NCBI RefSeq assembly: GCF_000619905.2
Contig: NZ_CP012371.1
Location: 2,728,001-2,792,000, forward strand
DNA: 64,000 bases
Direction: 5' to 3'
Origin: Nitrosospira briensis C-128
Lineage (GTDB): Bacteria > Pseudomonadota > Gammaproteobacteria > Burkholderiales > Nitrosomonadaceae
The notes below the pieces were generated by a model that made no database searches, was not told the DNA's origin, and was given only the letters and a program-made list of their open reading frames with translations. Positions 35,196 to 45,199 of this stretch are shown here, in pieces. The first letter of the stretch is position 1; each line of letters starts with the position of its first letter. The position numbers and the translations under genes were made by a program.

Positions 35196-35986
35196 ACCGC
35201 GACTGGCGCCCTGATGGCCGGATAAGGGTCATAACCTTCCAGCATAAAATCCTCATACCTGAAATCAAGAATGCTATTGACCGCCGTATTCAATTTCATT
35301 ACGGGCAGAAGCCTCGGCTTCCGGTTTAATTGTTCCCGGGCTTGTGTCAAATGGTTGAGGTAAAGGTGCGCATCCCCCAAGGTGTGCACGAAATCACCGG
35401 GTTTTAGATTGCAGACTTGCGCTACCATCAAGGTCAGCAGAGCGTACGACGCAATATTGAATGGCACACCGAGGAAGATATCCGCGCTACGCTGATAAAG
35501 CTGGCAGGAGAGCATGCCGTCAGCCACGTAGAACTGAAACAAGGCATGGCACGGCGCCAATCTCATCTCAGGCAGTTCACCCACGTTCCAGGAAGAAACA
35601 AGCATGCGCCGCGAATCAGGGGTACGCCTGATCTGCTCGATCACCTGCGTAAGCTGATCGATATGGCCTCCGCCCTCGATCGGCCAGGATCGCCACTGGC
35701 GGCCGTATATCGGGCCCAGATCGCCATTCTCGTCAGCCCACTCGTTCCAGATGGAAACGCCGTTGTCGTTGAGGTACCGGATGTTCGTATCGCCGCGCAA
35801 AAACCACAACAGTTCATAAATGATGGACTTCAAATGACATTTCTTGGTCGTCACCAGCGGAAAGCCTTCCGATAACGCAAAGCGCATCTGGTGACCAAAT
35901 ACGGAAAGCGTGCCCGTACCCGTGCGGTCCGATTTCTTGTGTCCGTGCTCGAGCACGTGCTGCATGAGTTCAAGATATTGGCGCAT
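35192..35986 (-). CDS. thyA: Thymidylate synthase
   Basis: 264 residues, the same length as E. coli ThyA. Makes dTMP from dUMP with methylene-tetrahydrofolate. Key stretches: [33 protein letters not shown], the catalytic Cys in [37 protein letters not shown] and [10 protein letters not shown]. First gene of the thyA-folA operon on the minus strand. Upstream lies repeat element D, about 110 bases from the start codon. Confidence 0.96.
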   Translation of the reverse strand: MRQYLELMQHVLEHGHKKSDRTGTGTLSVFGHQMRFALSEGFPLVTTKKCHLKSIIYELLWFLRGDTNIRYLNDNGVSIWNEWADENGDLGPIYGRQWRSWPIEGGGHIDQLTQVIEQIRRTPDSRRMLVSSWNVGELPEMRLAPCHALFQFYVADGMLSCQLYQRSADIFLGVPFNIASYALLTLMVAQVCNLKPGDFVHTLGDAHLYLNHLTQAREQLNRKPRLLPVMKLNTAVNSILDFRYEDFMLEGYDPYPAIRAPVAV

Positions 35987-36093
35987 TACGGGCGAACGAT
36001 AGAACGGTGGGAATGATAGGAGAAAGTCCGGATCAACGGAACCTGCATAGAGAATTCAAGAGAATTCCCTGTATTATAATAGCATTCATACCT

Positions 36094-36257
36094 AGCAGCC
36101 TGTCGGACTTGAAGAATCGCAGCGAAAAAGTGACTGGGTGAGGGCAGATTTTGGGGATTTTGAAGACCAATAGTTATTCTATTGGTCGAAAAAGCAGCGA
36201 AATATGAACCCGCCAGACGCTTTTGCAGCCGATTTCCTTTGAGTCCGACAGGCTGCT
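36094..36257 (+). repeat. Interspersed inverted-repeat element, copy D (longest copy)
   Basis: 164 bp with ends AGCAGCCTGTCGGACTT and GAGTCCGACAGGCTGCT. Inside it has two direct CGAAAAAG repeats and a perfect hairpin GACCAATAG(36165-36173)/CTATTGGTC(36179-36187). Copies B and C look like internal deletions of this form. It carries no coding frame. It lies between the divergent thyA and the M17 aminopeptidase gene and may contribute to the upstream region of either. Confidence 0.85.
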
Positions 36258-36293
36258 GCTAGTATCGCTTATAACTTATTTCGAGGACAGCCA

Positions 36294-37763
36294 ATGCTTG
36301 CATCATTGACACAAAACGCTTCATCCATAAGCTCGTCTACCAAGGCAACGCATATTCTGGTCGTACTGGCGCAGTCCGCCCCATCGGATAAGCTTCGGAA
36401 TAAGCCTGATTTTTTGGGGAAAAACGTACTGGAAACTTTATTATCACGTCGAAAAATACAGTTGGGGGAGATCACGGGTAATCCAGTGGCGGCCAATATC
36501 GAGAGCGGTTCTTTATGCGTTTGGGTGGCGGTGGATTTGAGCAAATCTGTATTCGAGCAGCAAACATCCATACGCAAAGCCGTGCAATTATTGCTGGAGG
36601 AAACCCCTGCGGAAATAAATATTGCGGTCTATGGCGATGATGGCCAAAGGCGCGCTTTCGCGCACCTGGCGATATATGCGGCCTGGATTAATGGCCCGGT
36701 GCTGCCCTCCCGGAAAACGGACAAAAAAAACACGCGGCGGCGGCCGCTCGCCAGAATTGTCGTGCACGGATATAAGGAAGCGGATAATTTTGCGCTATTA
36801 GCCGCCAAAGCGGAAGGTAATCTGCTTACGCGTGAACTTACGATACTGCCACCCAACGAATTAACGCCGGAGCTCTATCGCAGGCATGTCAAGAAGCTCG
36901 CTGGCACCGAAGGCTGGAAGTATCAGGAATTCGATGTCAAGGCGCTGCGTAAAATGGGTGCCGGGGCGTTTGTTGCCGTGGCGCAGGGTAGCGATCCCGA
37001 AGATGCCGCCATCGTGCATTTGCAACGACGCGTGAAGAAGGCGAACAAAACCGTGGCGCTGGTAGGAAAAGGCATCTGCTTTGATACCGGTGGCCATAAT
37101 CTGAAGCCTGCCCGCCACATGCACGGCATGCATGAGGATATGAATGGTTCGGCAGTTGCGTTGGGGATTTTATTGGCTGCAACTCGCGCCAATCTGTTGG
37201 TGAATATCGATTGCTGGCTCGCCATTGCTCAAAATCACATCAGCCCGCATGCCTACAAACAGAACGACGTCATAACGACCCTGAATGGCACCACTGTCGA
37301 GATTATCCATACCGATGCAGAAGGACGGCTGGTCCTGGCGGACACGCTGACTCTGGCGGCAAGACAGAAGCCTGATGTGATGATCGATTTTGCGACACTG
37401 ACCGGGAGCATGCACGTCGCACTCGGATCGCATTATAGTGGCGTTTTCAGTAATCGGGAGGATCTGGTACAGAAAGCATTAACCGCCGGAAAAGCGACGG
37501 GCGAGCGAATCTGGGCATTTCCGATGGATGCCGACTACGATGCGGAACTGGAAAGCAAAATTGCCGATATCAAGCAGTGCTCGTTGGAGGGAGAGGCCGA
37601 TCATATTCTCGCCGCCCGCTTCCTCAACCGGTTCGTGGACGATGTACCCTGGCTGCACATGGATCTATCCGCCAGCAATAGCAAAAGTGGATTGGGCGCT
37701 GTAGGAAGCGACGTCACCGGCTTTGGGGTGGCATGGGGGGTCGAGATGCTCGGAAATCCCTGA
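36294..37763 (+). CDS. Leucyl aminopeptidase family protein (peptidase M17)
   Basis: 489 residues. The C-terminal catalytic domain has the metal site segment GKGICFDTGGHNLKP, MHEDMNGSAVALG and the M17 signature region IIHTDAEGRLVLADTL (usual form NTDAEGRL), followed by DFATLTGSMHVALG. The N-terminal regulatory domain is less conserved. It removes N-terminal residues from peptides in the cytoplasm; the differences from canonical PepA (Cys after GKGI, HTD for NTD, HED region) mark a divergent subgroup. Ribosome site GAGG lies before the ATG. Convergent with the quinone oxidoreductase gene. Confidence 0.85.
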   Translation: MLASLTQNASSISSSTKATHILVVLAQSAPSDKLRNKPDFLGKNVLETLLSRRKIQLGEITGNPVAANIESGSLCVWVAVDLSKSVFEQQTSIRKAVQLLLEETPAEINIAVYGDDGQRRAFAHLAIYAAWINGPVLPSRKTDKKNTRRRPLARIVVHGYKEADNFALLAAKAEGNLLTRELTILPPNELTPELYRRHVKKLAGTEGWKYQEFDVKALRKMGAGAFVAVAQGSDPEDAAIVHLQRRVKKANKTVALVGKGICFDTGGHNLKPARHMHGMHEDMNGSAVALGILLAATRANLLVNIDCWLAIAQNHISPHAYKQNDVITTLNGTTVEIIHTDAEGRLVLADTLTLAARQKPDVMIDFATLTGSMHVALGSHYSGVFSNREDLVQKALTAGKATGERIWAFPMDADYDAELESKIADIKQCSLEGEADHILAARFLNRFVDDVPWLHMDLSASNSKSGLGAVGSDVTGFGVAWGVEMLGNP

Positions 37764-37837
37764 ACAGGTTCTCCAGTAAACTCCCGGAGCGCGTTCATAG
37801 CTAGGTCAATGCATCTCTGGCTGAATCTGCTGGTTGT

Positions 37838-38839
37838 TCAAACAATCTGCAGTACTATCTTGCCGTGGGTATGCCCCGCTTCAATGCGCCGGTGTGCTTC
37901 AGCTGCCTGGTCCAGCGGTAGCACCTGATCAATATGAACCTTGAGCAGGCCTTGCTCAATCAGTTTTGCGCCGCGCTCGAGTATGCGCGTCTGCGCGACA
38001 CGTGCCAGGTGCAAGCCGAAGTAAAGCGGGGTGGTTATCTGTACGTAACCGATGCTCAGGTTGCGTAGCCGTGCGATATTGGTGTGCGCGATGTCGCAAG
38101 TAGTCGAGAGCAGTGTTACTACGCTGCCGTACACGCGGGCTGCGGCGAACGATTTGCAAAAAGTTTCGCCACCCACCGTATCCAATACCAATCCCACGCC
38201 CAGCCCAGCCGTCCAGTTTAACGCCACTTCACCAAAATCCTGCCGGGTATAGTCTATCGCCAGATCGGCACCTAGCGATCGCACAAACTCGGCCTTCTGC
38301 GGACTCGAAATGGTAGTGGCAACACGTGCGTTACAAAGGTGAGCTAGCTGTATCGCAATATGGCCGACGCCGCCTGCACCCGCATGAATCAGCGCTGACT
38401 GGTCTTCCCTCAGATCGCCGCGGTCTATCAATGCTTCCCATGCCGTAATCAGTGCCACCGGTACCGCGGCAGCCTCCAGCATGGTCAGATTCTCCGGTTT
38501 CAATGCGAGATAATCTTCCTGCACAACCGTGTATTCGGCATAGGTTCCCGGTGCGCCGCCCAGGCCGTTGTGAAAAAAAAACACTTCATCCCCCGGGCGC
38601 ACGCGACTGACTGAGCTACCTACCGCTTCTACCACTCCTGCACCATCGCCGCCCAGAATCGAAGGCAGTTTATCCGGGTAATAAATGTTGAGCTTGCGCA
38701 CCTTGGCGTCTATCGGGTTTACGCCCGCAGCGTGCAATTTTACCAGCACGCTGGATGTATCGGTGAGTGTGGGTATGGGTATATCGGCCGATATCAGCAC
38801 ATCCGGTGCACCTGGCGCACTCATCAGCACGGCCCTCAT
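37838..38839 (-). CDS. Zinc-independent quinone oxidoreductase (MDR superfamily)
   Basis: 333 residues from ATG 38839, with AAGAGGAAA upstream. Medium-chain dehydrogenase/reductase: GroES-like N-terminal domain (VLVKLHAAGVNPIDAKVR, GGDGAGVVEAVGSSV), NADPH loop AGAGGVGHIAIQLAHL, and the tail GKIVLQIV. The Cys/His zinc ligands of alcohol dehydrogenases are absent, as in quinone reductase/zeta-crystallin types. The ATG overlaps the stop of a small upstream ORF (ATGA), suggesting coupling. Substrate unknown. Confidence 0.88.
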   Translation of the reverse strand: MRAVLMSAPGAPDVLISADIPIPTLTDTSSVLVKLHAAGVNPIDAKVRKLNIYYPDKLPSILGGDGAGVVEAVGSSVSRVRPGDEVFFFHNGLGGAPGTYAEYTVVQEDYLALKPENLTMLEAAAVPVALITAWEALIDRGDLREDQSALIHAGAGGVGHIAIQLAHLCNARVATTISSPQKAEFVRSLGADLAIDYTRQDFGEVALNWTAGLGVGLVLDTVGGETFCKSFAAARVYGSVVTLLSTTCDIAHTNIARLRNLSIGYVQITTPLYFGLHLARVAQTRILERGAKLIEQGLLKVHIDQVLPLDQAAEAHRRIEAGHTHGKIVLQIV

Positions 38840-39024
38840 GTTTTTCCTCTTTTCCTGGTCCAGGCATAGCGGATAAATCGTTGCCACCGGGTGAGCGATT
38901 GCGCGGATTTATCCTGAGCGATTTCCCGTTGATCACGAGTTGTGCTTAGCTTTACCTGTGTATGAATCTGGCGCAAGGTCAAACCACCAGGGCCTGTTAT
39001 CTTGTCGGGATCAGGTTTTTCCAT
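38836..39024 (-). CDS. Small hypothetical protein coupled to the quinone oxidoreductase
   Basis: 62 residues starting [20 protein letters not shown] at ATG 39024, basic at the C-terminus ([11 protein letters not shown]). No domain recognised. Its TGA overlaps the ATG of the quinone oxidoreductase, and its start lies 78 bases from the divergent aroC start, which argues that it is a real translated gene. A longer frame from 39159 would overlap aroC. Function unknown. Confidence 0.5.
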   Translation of the reverse strand: MEKPDPDKITGPGGLTLRQIHTQVKLSTTRDQREIAQDKSAQSLTRWQRFIRYAWTRKRGKT

Positions 39025-39102
39025 GATCGAATTATGCGGGTGAAAATGGCGAAATACGAGGGATATGTTAAACTCGAAGCGTCGATCTGGCGAGAAAATA
39101 AA

Positions 39103-40275
39103 ATGTCCGGCAATACCCTTGGCAAGCTTTTTTGCGTTACTTCTTTTGGCGAATCGCATGGTCCCGCGATAGGTTGCGTCGTCGACGGCTGCCCGCCAGG
39201 GATGGAGTTATCCGCCGAGCATATCCAGCAGGATCTGGACCGGCGCAAGCCTGGTACCTCACGCCACGTGACCCAGCGGCGGGAATCGGACACAGTCGAG
39301 ATTCTCTCCGGGGTGTTCGAGGGCAAGACCACGGGTACCCCGATTGCGTTGCTGATTCGAAACGAGGACCAGCGCAGCAAGGATTACAGCAAAATCATGG
39401 ATACCTTTCGGCCAGGGCATGCGGACTACGTTTATTGGCAAAAATACGGGATACGCGATTACCGAGGCGGTGGACGCGCCTCTGCCCGCGAAACTGCGGT
39501 AAGGGTTGCGGCAGGGGCGATTGCAAGGAAATGGCTGTACACGAGATATGGCACGGTAATACGCGGATTCATGGCGCAGTTGGGCCCCCTGGAAATTCCG
39601 TTCAAACGATGGGATGAGGTTGGGCAAAATCCATTTTTTGCCGCTGATCCCGATCGGGTACCCAGCCTGGAAGAATTCATGGATAAGCTGCGCAAATCCG
39701 GCGACTCCGTCGGTGCGAAGATCTGTGTCGTGGCGGAAGGTGTGCCGGTAGGCTGGGGAGAGCCAGTATATGATCGCCTGGATGCGGAAATCGCTTACGC
39801 CATGATGAGCATCAATGCGGTAAAAGGTGTCGAAATCGGCGCCGGGTTTGCCGCCGTGGCCCAGAGGGGAACCGAACACTCTGACGAGATTACTCCCGGC
39901 GGATTCTTGAGCAACAATTCGGGTGGTATAGTGGGCGGGATTTCTACCGGCCAGGAAATCGTTGTGAATATCGCCGTCAAACCGACCTCCAGCATCCGCC
40001 TGGGACGACGCTCGGTGGATAAGGCCGGGAATCCGGCCCTGGTGGAAACTCATGGCAGGCACGATCCCTGTGTAGGTATTCGTGCCACACCCATCGCGGA
40101 GGCAATGCTGGCACTGGTGCTGATGGATCACGCCTTGCGCCATCGCGCGCAAAATGCGGATGTAACGTGCGAAACGCCAAAAATTCCCGGTAAAATCGAT
40201 TTTGAAGAAGCCAGTTCAACCAACGCCGAGTTAAAACCGGAATTGACGGAAAACCCCGACCCTGAAGAAGCTTGA
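39103..40275 (+). CDS. aroC: Chorismate synthase
   Basis: 390 residues from ATG 39103 ([10 protein letters not shown]). Last step of the shikimate pathway, EPSP to chorismate, FMN-dependent. Conserved: [65 protein letters not shown] and [15 protein letters not shown]-terminal tail of about 25 acidic residues (from [11 protein letters not shown]) exceeds the usual 361-366 length. An open frame from 38962 is upstream extension only. Confidence 0.95.
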   Translation: MSGNTLGKLFCVTSFGESHGPAIGCVVDGCPPGMELSAEHIQQDLDRRKPGTSRHVTQRRESDTVEILSGVFEGKTTGTPIALLIRNEDQRSKDYSKIMDTFRPGHADYVYWQKYGIRDYRGGGRASARETAVRVAAGAIARKWLYTRYGTVIRGFMAQLGPLEIPFKRWDEVGQNPFFAADPDRVPSLEEFMDKLRKSGDSVGAKICVVAEGVPVGWGEPVYDRLDAEIAYAMMSINAVKGVEIGAGFAAVAQRGTEHSDEITPGGFLSNNSGGIVGGISTGQEIVVNIAVKPTSSIRLGRRSVDKAGNPALVETHGRHDPCVGIRATPIAEAMLALVLMDHALRHRAQNADVTCETPKIPGKIDFEEASSTNAELKPELTENPDPEEA

Positions 40276-40460
40276 GATGGGTTACGCGGGTCAGCTGTTT
40301 CTCTTCATCGCCCCACGATCCAGCAATAATCCTGTCTATCGGATCCGGCGCTCGTAATGCTCTGCATGTGCCCTGAACCGGCCACTGCTTGATCCTTTGC
40401 CGTTGCTCCAGCGTTGTATTTCTCGAAGCGAGGCTGAACACGAAAGAATGCAAGCTACGC

Positions 40461-43370
40461 CTATAAAAATTCCTTGAACGGTGAATCATGCGCGGGGATC
40501 GGCGTTCCTATGAAAAAGCCTTGCGCGTAATCTATATGCATTTTCTCCAGAAGGGACAAAGTCGCTGCGTTCTCCACGAACTCGGCCGTTGTTTTCTTCC
40601 CGAATCCCCGTGCCACATCGCATAGCGCTTTTACCAGTATCTGGTCGTCGGGGCTATCCGCCAGATTGCGTATAAACGAACCGTCGATTTTCACCACATC
40701 GATGGGAAGCTGCCGTATGTAATAGAACGAAGAGAAGCCGACGCCGAAATCATCCAGTGTAAAGCTGCAGCCGAGTTTTCTAATCGTTTCCATGAGCTCT
40801 CGCGCTGCGGACAAATCTTCTAACGCCGCCGTCTCGGTTATCTCAAACATGAAGTTTGAAGGATCCGCGTCATATTGAGTGAAAGCTTCCTCCAGGATCG
40901 ATAGCAATTCGGGATCATGAAATGCATGAGCTGAAAGGTTTATCGAAAAACGGACACGCAGCCCGTTGTGTTGAATTTCCGCCGCTTGAGCAATGGATTT
41001 CCGTAAAACCATATGATCGATGGCATGGATAAGGCCGGTTTGCTCTGCTGCCGGTATAAAATATTGAGGAGCAAGCACGGTTCCATTATCGTCAAGCATG
41101 CGTAGCAGCACTTCGTAATGGTCAACGGTCTTGTTCGCGATATGCATGATGGGCTGGAAATAGAACAAGAATCGTTCATTCAAAAGCGCATACTCGATCT
41201 TTTCTTTCCAATATACGAGGGTATGCATGCGCTCCCGGGTCTTTTCCTCGTTTGAAAACAGATGCCAACCGCCTCGTCCCGCTTCTTTGGCCTGATACAT
41301 GGCGAGATCCGCCGCCGCCAATAGGTCGTGGACGTTATTTCCATGCTCGGGAAAAACTGCAATACCAACGCTGGCCGACGCCTTATGGCTTCGGCCGTTT
41401 ATGGTGATCTTTCCCTGATTCAGGCAAACAAGAACATTTTTTGCGACTTCTATTGCTCCCTCTGCCGTGGTTTGAGGCAGTATCACTGCAAACTCATCGC
41501 CGCCCAGACGCCCGAGTATGTCTACGCTGCGTACGCTGCCATGCAACATGTGCGCGATCATTTTCAGCAAAGCATCGCCCGCCTGGTGTCCGCTCGTATC
41601 GTTTATATACTTGAACTGATCCAGGTCAAAGAATAGCAGCGCGCCCGAATGTTCATAGCGTGCTGCCAGATTCAGCATTTGCTCCAGTTCTTCCTGAAAA
41701 CGGCGCCGGTTATATAAGTTGGTGAGGGGATCATGGTCGGCCAGCCATGCCAGTCGGCTTTCTGTGCGTTTATGCTCGGTCATATCGAGCCCTACCGAGA
41801 GCATTGCCGGGTCATTCTCGGTATGTCGAGTCAGGCGGGAATGCAACCAGAGAATATGCCGTGTCGATTTATCCCTGCACAGGACGTTGGCTTCATGACG
41901 CAATTGGTCTCTTTGGTCAGAGCGTACCTCCTCAAGGTAGGCGGGAAGATCGCGCATATCTCCATCGGACGTGAGGAGATTGATGAACGGTGTTCCCTGC
42001 AGCTCCTTTTCCATATATTGGATAAGCGTTTCGCCGTAAGCATTTAGTGTGAGAATTTCGCCGCTGGCGTTTTGCGTCATTACAATGACTTGCGCGATGT
42101 CGAGCAGATTTGTGATGAAATCCCGTTCCTTGCTTAATTCATTCATTTTCCTCGCCAATATCTGAGTCCGATCGGCGACTTGGTCTTCAAGTTTCTCCAG
42201 TTGATAGGATAGGGCCACAGCTGTTTCGTCGAGCATGCCAATTTCATCTTTCAGCCATGGTTTCTGGCCGTCGGTATGAAGCTCCGACCTGAAATTCTTG
42301 AAGCTGCTCCGGGCCAGAAGTGGCAAAGTGAAGGCGATATGTTTGAGCCGCGATAATGGCCTGCTGAGAATGAAAAATAATAACAGCTCGGAAAGCATAA
42401 GCCCCACCACCCCGATGATTATGTTCTGCTGTGTTGAACTTTGGATGGTATGCATGGTGGAGGTAATATCAGTGACGACAATAAACTGGGCCTTATCGAG
42501 CTCATCTATTTTGTTCACGGAAAGCGGTTTGATTTGCAGATATTGGTTATCCCAAGCAATCTGAACGCCGTTTTCCAGGTGGCTGAAGTCGGGATACTGC
42601 GCCGCGACTTTAGTGAGAATTGCAGTATTCATTTCTTTGCTGTGTGCGGCAATCCGAACATTCCAGCCGGGAATTATCATCTCGGCGCCCTTCCTGTCAC
42701 TGTCGTGCTCTCTGATAAGCAAGCCGATATCAGCGCCGGAAACATTCTTGAATCCCAGGACGGCATCGATCAGAGGCGCACCGATGATGACAACGCCGAC
42801 ACTCTTGCCCTCCACCAGCAGAGGTACCACCACGAACTGGGTGCATTCTTTCTGGCAGTTCAGAGAGCTGATAGGCTGTTCTCGCACTTTCACTTCACGA
42901 ATCCAATTCAGCATTACGCCTTCATGAGTGTCGGATTCCGGAATACCCCAGCTTGCCAATAACTGATCGGAGTTATCGTAAAAACGTATCAGTTCGATAC
43001 CCTTATTAAGCTGCAATGATGCCCAATATGGATCGAATGTTTCGGCGATATTTTTTCCATTGGCCGCCAGCAGGTCTGGTCCCATTCCTTCCAGGAAAGG
43101 AAGCAATTCAGCAAGCTGATGCAGATCTTTCGAGATCTGATCTATCAAACCTTCAACTTCACTGGCATAACGCTTGTGCTGCGCGCGTCTTTGAGACTCA
43201 AAATCGCTCATCAGGCTCAAATAAGTGATTCCAGTGAATGAAACTACGATAAAGACCAATATCAAACTGCTCAGCAGCAGAACTTTCCATTTCAGGCTCA
43301 GAAACCCAGGCGGCGCGCAGCGTGCCGTGCCGTCGGGCTGAGCCTTGTTCATATGGAAATTATGCTCCAT
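40461..43370 (-). CDS. Membrane sensor with PAS, GGDEF and EAL domains
   Basis: 969 residues from ATG 43370, 10 bases after the porin stop. A membrane helix (about residues 27-50), a periplasmic sensor region of the double-CACHE type with SSLNCQKECTQFVVVPLLV, a second helix (IIIGVVGLMLSELLLFF), a HAMP-like linker, a PAS domain near residue 420, GGDEF intact in LGRLGGDEFAVILP near 620, and an EAL domain with EVLLR near 750, DDFGVGFSSFYYIRQLPIDVVKID and QGFFIGTPIP. Both cyclic-di-GMP synthesis and breakdown look possible. It forms an apparent operon with a porin and a PstS-like protein. Confidence 0.92.
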   Translation of the reverse strand: MEHNFHMNKAQPDGTARCAPPGFLSLKWKVLLLSSLILVFIVVSFTGITYLSLMSDFESQRRAQHKRYASEVEGLIDQISKDLHQLAELLPFLEGMGPDLLAANGKNIAETFDPYWASLQLNKGIELIRFYDNSDQLLASWGIPESDTHEGVMLNWIREVKVREQPISSLNCQKECTQFVVVPLLVEGKSVGVVIIGAPLIDAVLGFKNVSGADIGLLIREHDSDRKGAEMIIPGWNVRIAAHSKEMNTAILTKVAAQYPDFSHLENGVQIAWDNQYLQIKPLSVNKIDELDKAQFIVVTDITSTMHTIQSSTQQNIIIGVVGLMLSELLLFFILSRPLSRLKHIAFTLPLLARSSFKNFRSELHTDGQKPWLKDEIGMLDETAVALSYQLEKLEDQVADRTQILARKMNELSKERDFITNLLDIAQVIVMTQNASGEILTLNAYGETLIQYMEKELQGTPFINLLTSDGDMRDLPAYLEEVRSDQRDQLRHEANVLCRDKSTRHILWLHSRLTRHTENDPAMLSVGLDMTEHKRTESRLAWLADHDPLTNLYNRRRFQEELEQMLNLAARYEHSGALLFFDLDQFKYINDTSGHQAGDALLKMIAHMLHGSVRSVDILGRLGGDEFAVILPQTTAEGAIEVAKNVLVCLNQGKITINGRSHKASASVGIAVFPEHGNNVHDLLAAADLAMYQAKEAGRGGWHLFSNEEKTRERMHTLVYWKEKIEYALLNERFLFYFQPIMHIANKTVDHYEVLLRMLDDNGTVLAPQYFIPAAEQTGLIHAIDHMVLRKSIAQAAEIQHNGLRVRFSINLSAHAFHDPELLSILEEAFTQYDADPSNFMFEITETAALEDLSAARELMETIRKLGCSFTLDDFGVGFSSFYYIRQLPIDVVKIDGSFIRNLADSPDDQILVKALCDVARGFGKKTTAEFVENAATLSLLEKMHIDYAQGFFIGTPIPAHDSPFKEFL

Positions 43371-43380
43371 CAAGTTATCG

Positions 43381-44613
43381 CTAGAACCTATAGGAACCGA
43401 GGATTGAAAAGAGATTCCAGTTCTGGGACAGATCGCCAGGCACAGGATTGTCAAGAGTGGAGAGCCAACCCGTACCGTTGACCCGGTGATATTCGGCGCG
43501 CAGCATGAACTCAGGTGTGACATTCCAGCGCAGGCCAACTGTTATATCCTTGGCGAAGCGGTTATGTGCAGGGCGTCCGGAAGCCGCAGCCCATTTGTTT
43601 CCACTACGATCGTTCCTGTCGGTATAAAGCACGTCGTATCGAATTACGGCCTCCCATTCAGGAGTGAAACGATATGCACCTTGAAAGTAATAGCTTTCCC
43701 CGTAGAAATCCAATGTGAGTGGCGCTACACCGAAGTTCTTGAATTCGAAATGGCGTAGGGCATATTCGGAAGTGAGGCTCCAACGCTCGGCATTGTATTG
43801 AGCTGAGAAAACGAGCGGCGTAAAGCGGATAGAACCGGCTTGAACTGGATCACTTGCTGTCGGGCTATACCCTATATTGAGTTGCGATCCACTGAATGCT
43901 AAGCGAAATCTACCTTCGTCGAGCTCGTAAACGACACGGCCGGTATAAGACATTTCCGCCACGAATCTGCCGGGTCTGTCCGAACCCAACAAGGCTACCT
44001 CTGCTTCCGCACCTCTGACTAATGGGCGTGCCACCCCTAGCTGAAATGAAATATTTCCGATATCTGAGCGTTGTTCGCCGTATAGATGTGCGCCATCTGC
44101 GGCTAATGCCAGCTTGCGCGTGCGGTCGAAATAAATGGATTGTGGCAGCAGTATGCTTGGCCGCGTGAAGGGTACGTCGCGGGTATCGTTATAGAAGCCG
44201 ATTGGGTTTTTCATCCTGCCCAGGCGTATTCCCAGCTGATTGGTCTCGCCGGAGAACATTGTGTAATCGAGAAAACCGTAATCCAGCCGGATATTGCCGG
44301 GGCTGCCTTTGCCCGCCCAGCGCGACAGCATCTGTGCCGAAAACTGCAGCTTGGGTAGTGGCCTCATCGAAGCGTTCAATCCCAACTCCCTGAAGTCAAA
44401 GCTGCCGTCATCGGAAGCGCTTTTTCCGAAAACGTTGTTGTTGCCGGAGCTCTTCAACCAGCTCTGGCTTGCAAAGCCGTGTATTTGCAGATTTTGCGGC
44501 AACTTTTCAGCTTGCACAGCATAGCTCCACAGCACGCACGGCACGACAGCGAGCCTGATAGCCATCAGGAAACGGTTGTGAGAGCGGCTATTTGATATGG
44601 AGTACATTGACAC
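43381..44613 (-). CDS. Outer membrane porin-like protein
   Basis: About 410 residues with an N-terminal signal peptide (RLAVVPCVLWSYAVQA) and many amphipathic beta strands ending in a C-terminal Phe (FSILGSYRF), the barrel-assembly signal. Start is uncertain: 44613 overlaps the upstream gene by 26 bases, while Met 17 at 44565 leaves a short signal. Lies 10 bases before the GGDEF-EAL gene and just after a PstS-like gene on the same strand. It may admit the ligand sensed by the partners; this is inference. Confidence 0.78.
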   Translation of the reverse strand: MSMYSISNSRSHNRFLMAIRLAVVPCVLWSYAVQAEKLPQNLQIHGFASQSWLKSSGNNNVFGKSASDDGSFDFRELGLNASMRPLPKLQFSAQMLSRWAGKGSPGNIRLDYGFLDYTMFSGETNQLGIRLGRMKNPIGFYNDTRDVPFTRPSILLPQSIYFDRTRKLALAADGAHLYGEQRSDIGNISFQLGVARPLVRGAEAEVALLGSDRPGRFVAEMSYTGRVVYELDEGRFRLAFSGSQLNIGYSPTASDPVQAGSIRFTPLVFSAQYNAERWSLTSEYALRHFEFKNFGVAPLTLDFYGESYYFQGAYRFTPEWEAVIRYDVLYTDRNDRSGNKWAAASGRPAHNRFAKDITVGLRWNVTPEFMLRAEYHRVNGTGWLSTLDNPVPGDLSQNWNLFSILGSYRF

Positions 44614-45037
44614 TACCGTCCATCCTGGATTTAGTTAAATAACCAATTGCTCCAGGCGTGCTGGCGACCTTGGCAAGCATTTCCTGAGGAGAACTTACTG
44701 TATTGGGGGCTTGACCGGTTCCCGAAAATACCAATCGATCCCAGGCGGCGCGAAGCTGGTAGGGAAAGACATTCAGTGCCTCTTTAGCAAAGGTGGCGTG
44801 TAGAGGCGCGTCGTCTGGCATTACGAATATCCGTATGGCCGTGCCGTCCGGCCACTCGTGGAGGCGCATTCCGAAGATGGCGCGCAGGGTGCTCCTGGAA
44901 ATCGTTTTCTCGCTGACTCCGGGGTGAGTCACGATCTCATAGTGATCCGTTGCCCGAGCAATGCTTATAGTGCACAGCATGCTGAGCAGCAGATATAAGA
45001 ACAGGATAAGGCGACCGGTATTTTTTTTAATTGTCAC
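44588..45037 (-). CDS. PstS-like periplasmic phosphate/substrate-binding protein, short form
   Basis: 149 residues with a signal peptide (LILFLYLLLSMLCTISIARA). The body resembles one lobe of phosphate-binding PBP-like proteins: ISRSTLRAIFGMRLHEWPDGTAIRIFVMPDD, and STPGAIGYLTKSRMDG. Much shorter than PstS (about 320). First gene of the unit with the porin and the GGDEF-EAL protein; it may deliver a ligand to the sensor's periplasmic domain. Function is inferred from context only. Confidence 0.75.
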   Translation of the reverse strand: MTIKKNTGRLILFLYLLLSMLCTISIARATDHYEIVTHPGVSEKTISRSTLRAIFGMRLHEWPDGTAIRIFVMPDDAPLHATFAKEALNVFPYQLRAAWDRLVFSGTGQAPNTVSSPQEMLAKVASTPGAIGYLTKSRMDGSVNVLHIK

Positions 45038-45199
45038 GGTTTAAATTATTTATCTGTCATTTATGCCATCGCGCACCACGGCCGGGCTGAAGCCCCCACC
45101 GTTGAGATAGCTGGCGGAATGAAAGAGTGGGCGCAATTGAGAAACGCACCGGGTTGTGATAGAAGTGATTGACTTCTAAGTGATCTCTACGTCTCTACT

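Noticed and set aside
39259-40152. 297-codon frame antisense to aroC
   Set aside because: Shadow of a highly conserved gene in a GC-rich frame; no family features.
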